Of a stretch of 64,000 nucleotides of DNA, positions 60,794 to 64,000 are shown in pieces (the first letter of the stretch is position 1; each line of letters begins with the position of its first letter). The notes beneath the pieces are model-generated. The model was not told the origin of the DNA. It was given only the letters and a program-made list of their open reading frames with translations, and ran no database searches. This DNA is from DATFMP01 sp035266845. GTDB taxonomy: Bacteria > SAR324 > JACQKK01. The position numbers and the translations under genes are program-made. Location: assembly GCA_035266845.1 (NCBI GenBank), contig DATFMP010000018.1, positions 17,449 to 81,448 of the forward strand, in the 5' to 3' direction.

Positions 60794-61480
60794 CTAGTGG
60801 TGGTGGCTCGCTGCGGCCACGCGGCCGTTGCTGTGACTGGCGCTGGCGACACGGGCGCGGCCGCTGCTATTGCCACCGACGGGGGCTCGACCATTTCCGT
60901 TCACAGGAGCACGGCCGTTGACATTACCGTTCACGGGAGCACGGCCATTGCCATTGACTCGGGTTTGGCCTGCAGCGCTGGCGGCAGTCTTGCGGCCCGC
61001 GATGATGCCCTCGGCTTCTTCTTCGGGAATGTCCTTCGCGACGGCGATCTCACTGACGAGCATGCGCTCGACTTGCAGCAGGATCTTGCGTTCGGTAAAG
61101 GAGAGGCCTTTCTTGCCTTCGAGGGAATGCAGGTAGCAGAAGATCTTTGCGATTTCCAGGGGATCCCCGGACTTGAGCTGCTCGAGGGTTTTCTTGCGCC
61201 AACGATGCCACTGTTGTGGCTTGGCTGAGGGCGGGGCGCAGGAGAGATACTCCAGAACCTGCTCGACCTCCGATGTGGTCATCACTCGCCTTAACCCGTT
61301 TTCCGATGCCCGCTTGACGGGTACCAGAATCTCCATCTGTTTGAGCGGGAACTCCAGGCGATAAAAGCTTAGGCTGCTTCCATTGACCTGCTTCTTGGTG
61401 ACTCCGGCGATCGTGCCAAGCCCAAACTGAGGATACATGACTTTCTCGCCAGGCTCGAAAAGCTGAGCACTGCTGTCCAT
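60794..61480 (-). CDS. CarD/CdnL-type RNA polymerase-binding regulator with repetitive C-terminal tail
   Basis: A 228-residue protein. Residues 1-60 are the Tudor-like RNA polymerase-interaction domain (EPGEKVMYPQFGLGTIAGVT, LSFYRLEFPLKQMEILVPV) and 61-165 the helical DNA-contacting domain, including WHRWRKKTLEQLKSGDPLEI and GLSFTERKILLQVERMLV. These proteins stabilise open promoter complexes. Residues 175-228 are a low-complexity tail built from VNGNGRAPVNGN-like repeats, ending in SHHH; this tail is not usual. ATG at 61480 with GAGGGGAGG upstream. Confidence 0.9.
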   Translation of the reverse strand: MDSSAQLFEPGEKVMYPQFGLGTIAGVTKKQVNGSSLSFYRLEFPLKQMEILVPVKRASENGLRRVMTTSEVEQVLEYLSCAPPSAKPQQWHRWRKKTLEQLKSGDPLEIAKIFCYLHSLEGKKGLSFTERKILLQVERMLVSEIAVAKDIPEEEAEGIIAGRKTAASAAGQTRVNGNGRAPVNGNVNGRAPVNGNGRAPVGGNSSGRARVASASHSNGRVAAASHHH

Positions 61481-61641
61481 GATGCCTCCCCTCTGGATGA
61501 ATTTAGTGCGAAGTCAACTTCCCTCCCCGAAAGAAAAAGATTCCGATTTACCCCACAGCACAGCCAAGCAGCGTCGGCCCTGCGATGCTGATAGGGGTTC
61601 TAGCGAACGAAATGTGAAGCTGTAGGCCGATTCGGCATCAC

Positions 61642-61647
61642 TATAAT
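61642..61647 (+). promoter_or_regulatory. Consensus -10 element before ispE
   Basis: TATAAT lies 10 bases before the ATG at 61658. The -35 region at the right distance is poor (GCTGTA). If it is used, the ispE message has only a 3-4 base leader or none; it also overlaps the alternative ATG at 61646, arguing against that start. Confidence 0.5.
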
Positions 61648-61657
61648 GCGATCGCCC

Positions 61658-62551
61658 ATGAAAACACAAGGGCTGTTCCAGGTGGCCTCTCCGGCGAAGG
61701 TGACGCTCCACCTTCGTATTTTGCGGCGTCGCAGCGATGGCTACCACCAAATCCGCATTGCCCTGGCGCCCGTGGCCTTGTACGACCGGCTACGCTTTGC
61801 GCTGGGCGGCGCTCCGGGCGTCCGCCTGCGGGTGACCGCGGGGCAGCCGCTCGGACCGCCGGAGCAGAACCTGGTCCATCGGGCCGCGCTGGCCTTCGCG
61901 GACGCCCTGGGGCAGCCGCCAGCGGCGGAGATCGAACTGGACAAGAACATTCCCGCCGGCGCCGGGCTGGGCGGTGGCAGCGGCGATGCGGCGGCAACGC
62001 TCGTGGCGCTAAACCGCTGGCACGGCCACCCGCTGGGGCCCGACCGCATGGAGGCCCTGGCGCGCAGGCTGGGCGCGGACGTGCCGTTCTTCCTGGAGCC
62101 CCGCCCGGCCTGGGCGGAGGGCGTCGGCGAGCGCCTGACACCGCTGGCGGGATTGCCGCCGCTTGAGCTGCTGGTTGCGATGCCGCCGCTGGCCATCGCC
62201 ACCGGCGATGCCTATGCCGCCGCACGAGCCGAAGCCGACGGCGGGCCGGCGCCCACAGCGGACCCGGACCTGCGTAGCCTGCATGGCGTGGTGGCGGGGC
62301 TGTTCAATGCATTCGAGCCGGCCCTGCTGCCCCGGCATCCGGTGCTGGGCACGCTCAAGGCGGCGCTGCTGGAGGCCGGGGCCCTCGGGGCGCTGCTCAG
62401 CGGGAGCGGTGCCGCGGTCTTTGGCGTGTTCGCCGATGCCGCCACGCGCGATGCGGCCGCTGCCCGGCTGGCCCCCCACGCCGACAAGGAAGGCTGGCGC
62501 CTGCTGCCCTGCCGCACCCTGCACGCCCACCGCTACGACTTCATCTTCTAG
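61658..62551 (+). CDS. ispE: 4-diphosphocytidyl-2-C-methyl-D-erythritol kinase
   Basis: A 297-residue GHMP kinase of the MEP isoprenoid pathway. ASPAKVTLHLRILRRRSDGYH is the substrate region, PAGAGLGGGSGDAAATLVAL the GHMP phosphate loop, and LSGSGAAVFGVFAD the C-terminal motif. I prefer the ATG at 61658 because the ATG at 61646 lies inside a TATAAT element. Neither has a ribosome site. No prs or rplY, its common neighbours, follows; the gene converges on a gamma-glutamyltransferase. Confidence 0.95.
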   Translation: MKTQGLFQVASPAKVTLHLRILRRRSDGYHQIRIALAPVALYDRLRFALGGAPGVRLRVTAGQPLGPPEQNLVHRAALAFADALGQPPAAEIELDKNIPAGAGLGGGSGDAAATLVALNRWHGHPLGPDRMEALARRLGADVPFFLEPRPAWAEGVGERLTPLAGLPPLELLVAMPPLAIATGDAYAAARAEADGGPAPTADPDLRSLHGVVAGLFNAFEPALLPRHPVLGTLKAALLEAGALGALLSGSGAAVFGVFADAATRDAAAARLAPHADKEGWRLLPCRTLHAHRYDFIF

Positions 62552-62597
62552 CTGCGGCCCGCGGGCGCATAGGCTGCGCACGGTACCCAACGCGCCG

Positions 62598-64000
62598 TCA
62601 GTACCCGAGTGCGTAGCACTCGCGGCGGGGATCGGCAGCGCCCTCGAGGATGCCCAGCGCGGCATCGAACCGCACGAGGCAAACACCACCACCGCGCCAT
62701 GGCAGGTCGTCCCAGGGCTCCACGCGGTTGCCCAGCCCTGCCAGGGCCCGCAGCACATCGTCCCCCAGGCCACGCTCCATGCGGAGCAGCCCGGGGTTGT
62801 AGGCGTGCGGCGCAAAGGAGCCGGGGAAGCTGTAGGTGGCGAAGCGGGGCGCCTCCACGGCAGCCTGTGGCTCCATGTCAAACTCCACCAGGTTCAGCAG
62901 CACCTGAGCCATGGCCTGGATCTGCACGTCGCCACCGGGCGTGCCGAAGGCCAGCAGCGGAAGGCCGTGCTCCAGCACCAGCGCGGGCGCCGGCGTGAGG
63001 CGTGGACGCTTGCCCGGCTCGATGGACGAGGGATGCCGCTCGTCCACCCACGACTGCGAGCCGCGCCCCGAGCAGACGATGCCCAACTCCGGCACGAGCG
63101 GCGACTGCGCGGCGGAGTCGCTGGGCGTGGCCGAGAACAGGTTGCCCCAGCGGTCGGCCACGGCCACGTAGCTCGTGTCCCAGCGGTCGCCCGGCTCTCC
63201 GCCCGTGGCGCTCAGCGGCTCTCCAGGGCGCGCGCCGCCTCCGCCAACGGCGCCCGGCGCCGAGGCCTCGAAGCGCCAGGGATCGCCGGCTGGGGGCAGC
63301 TCGCTCCAGGCACGCTGTGGGTCGATCTGCTCCCGCCGCGCAACCGCATAAGCCTTGGAAAGCAATCCGGCCAGCGGAACGCGCACAAAGTCGGGATCGC
63401 CGATGAACGCCTCGCGGTCGGCGAACGCCAGCTTGAAGGCCTCGGTGAGCGTGTGCACATAGGCCACACTGTTGTGGCCCAGAGCCGGCAGGTCGTAACC
63501 CTCCAGCAGGTTCAGCACCTCCAGCAGCGCAGGACCCTGGCACCAGGCACCACAGCCGTAGACCGACAGGGGCCCGTAATCCACGTGGGGCGCATCCTCC
63601 ACCGGCGACCGGTAGGCGGCCAAGTCTTCGCGACGCAGCAGGCCATCCTCCCGGCGGTGGAAGTCCACCATGGCCTCGGCGAGCTCGCCCGTGTAGAAGC
63701 AGTCGCGCGCCGCCTGCAGCGCCGCATCGCGGCCCGCGAAGCGCCTGGCACGCTCGGCCCGCACCATGCGCTCCATCGTGTCCGCCAGGGCGGGCTGGCG
63801 GAAAACCTCGCCCACCTGGGGCGGCCGCCCGCCGGGCAGATACACGGCGGCGTTGCCGGGGAAGCGGCGGAAGGCCGCTTCCTCCTCGCGCAGATTGCGC
63901 GCCATGAACGTGTGCATGGGAAAGCCGTCGCGAGCCAGCGCGATGGCATCGCGGGTGACGTCCTCGAAGCGGAGCGAACCGAAGCGCCGCAGGGCCGTGA
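62598..64000 (-). CDS. Gamma-glutamyltransferase/hydrolase family protein (5' end outside window)
   Basis: An N-terminal nucleophile hydrolase; the frame is open to the window edge, so about 467 residues of the C-terminal part are seen and the N-terminus is missing. EAFKLAFADREAFIGDPDFV and the presumed nucleophile Thr in WDTSYVAVADRWGNLFSATP start the small subunit after a Gly-rich linker (GAVGGGGARPGEP). Later come SSIEPGKRPRLTPAPALVLE and GTPGGDVQIQAMAQVLLNLV. It resembles the YwrD-type group rather than periplasmic Ggt, but without the start no signal peptide can be judged. Cleaves gamma-glutamyl compounds or cephalosporin-type amides in relatives. Confidence 0.9.
   Translation of the reverse strand, partial: TALRRFGSLRFEDVTRDAIALARDGFPMHTFMARNLREEEAAFRRFPGNAAVYLPGGRPPQVGEVFRQPALADTMERMVRAERARRFAGRDAALQAARDCFYTGELAEAMVDFHRREDGLLRREDLAAYRSPVEDAPHVDYGPLSVYGCGAWCQGPALLEVLNLLEGYDLPALGHNSVAYVHTLTEAFKLAFADREAFIGDPDFVRVPLAGLLSKAYAVARREQIDPQRAWSELPPAGDPWRFEASAPGAVGGGGARPGEPLSATGGEPGDRWDTSYVAVADRWGNLFSATPSDSAAQSPLVPELGIVCSGRGSQSWVDERHPSSIEPGKRPRLTPAPALVLEHGLPLLAFGTPGGDVQIQAMAQVLLNLVEFDMEPQAAVEAPRFATYSFPGSFAPHAYNPGLLRMERGLGDDVLRALAGLGNRVEPWDDLPWRGGGVCLVRFDAALGILEGAADPRRECYALGY

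Noticed and set aside
60880..60990. Short tandem DNA repeats that could suggest a CRISPR-like array
   Set aside because: They encode the repeated tail of the CarD protein in frame and have no regular spacers.

Overview
The window is 64 kb of dense, high-GC, Gram-negative chromosome. Outer-membrane features are a TatA, an OmpA/Pal-type lipoprotein, an exported Tat lipoprotein, a LolA/LolCDE-like export set and a terminal-aromatic beta-barrel. The gene content fits a proteobacterium-like aerobe or facultative organism with a strong ferredoxin and Fe-S economy, but I cannot name the phylum from sequence alone. No rRNA, tRNA, CRISPR, phage or intact insertion sequence was seen.

Layout. 1-8.6 kb: the end of a low-complexity gene, a HEAT/TPR zinc-ribbon protein, a cysteine desulfurase, an exported Lys/Ala-rich protein, a cysteine synthase followed by a ubiquitin-like sulfur carrier, an MBL-fold hydrolase, and tatA on the other strand. 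9-15 kb: a plus-strand operon for a split thiamine-diphosphate decarboxylase (one alpha, two tandem beta genes) plus a CaiB/BaiF CoA-transferase. It converges on a minus-strand unit of tungsten-type aldehyde:ferredoxin oxidoreductase and MoaD, into which a DUF559 nuclease cassette flanked by inverted palindromic repeats seems to have been inserted. 15-23 kb: a HIT protein, a glycine-rich lipoprotein, and pyruvate:ferredoxin oxidoreductase split in two genes around a Tat-exported nitroreductase, the alpha-gamma gene carrying two C-terminal CBS domains. 23-30 kb: a Pal-like lipoprotein, then a TetR-controlled operon of LolA-like protein, two FtsX-type permeases, a LolD-like ATPase and an outer-membrane barrel.

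30-43 kb: purA; a divergent GH84 hexosaminidase; leuC-leuC-leuD with two different leuC genes; two tandem LuxR-family regulators; an acyl-CoA-ligase-like protein with altered catalytic loops; a membrane PilZ protein. 43-51 kb: a LETM1-like protein, folC, an epoxide hydrolase, a histidine kinase, pgeF/yfiH and an unusually long purC. 51-57 kb: lutA-lutB-(EndoIII-like Fe-S protein)-lutC, then an HDAC-family amidohydrolase and a CcmB-like membrane protein. 57-64 kb: a second CaiB/BaiF transferase, a tandem MazG-type protein, malate dehydrogenase, a CarD-type RNA polymerase regulator, ispE and a truncated gamma-glutamyltransferase.

How the genes work together. The most suggestive theme is 2-oxoacid, aldehyde and acyl-CoA chemistry coupled to ferredoxin: a TPP decarboxylase could make an aldehyde, AOR could oxidise it, CoA-transferases could activate the acid, and POR handles pyruvate. 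Fe-S based lactate oxidation (LutABC) and malate dehydrogenase feed the same pool. A second theme is regulated envelope export (the TetR/Lol-like operon). These links are inference from gene order and family knowledge; individual family calls rest on visible motifs.
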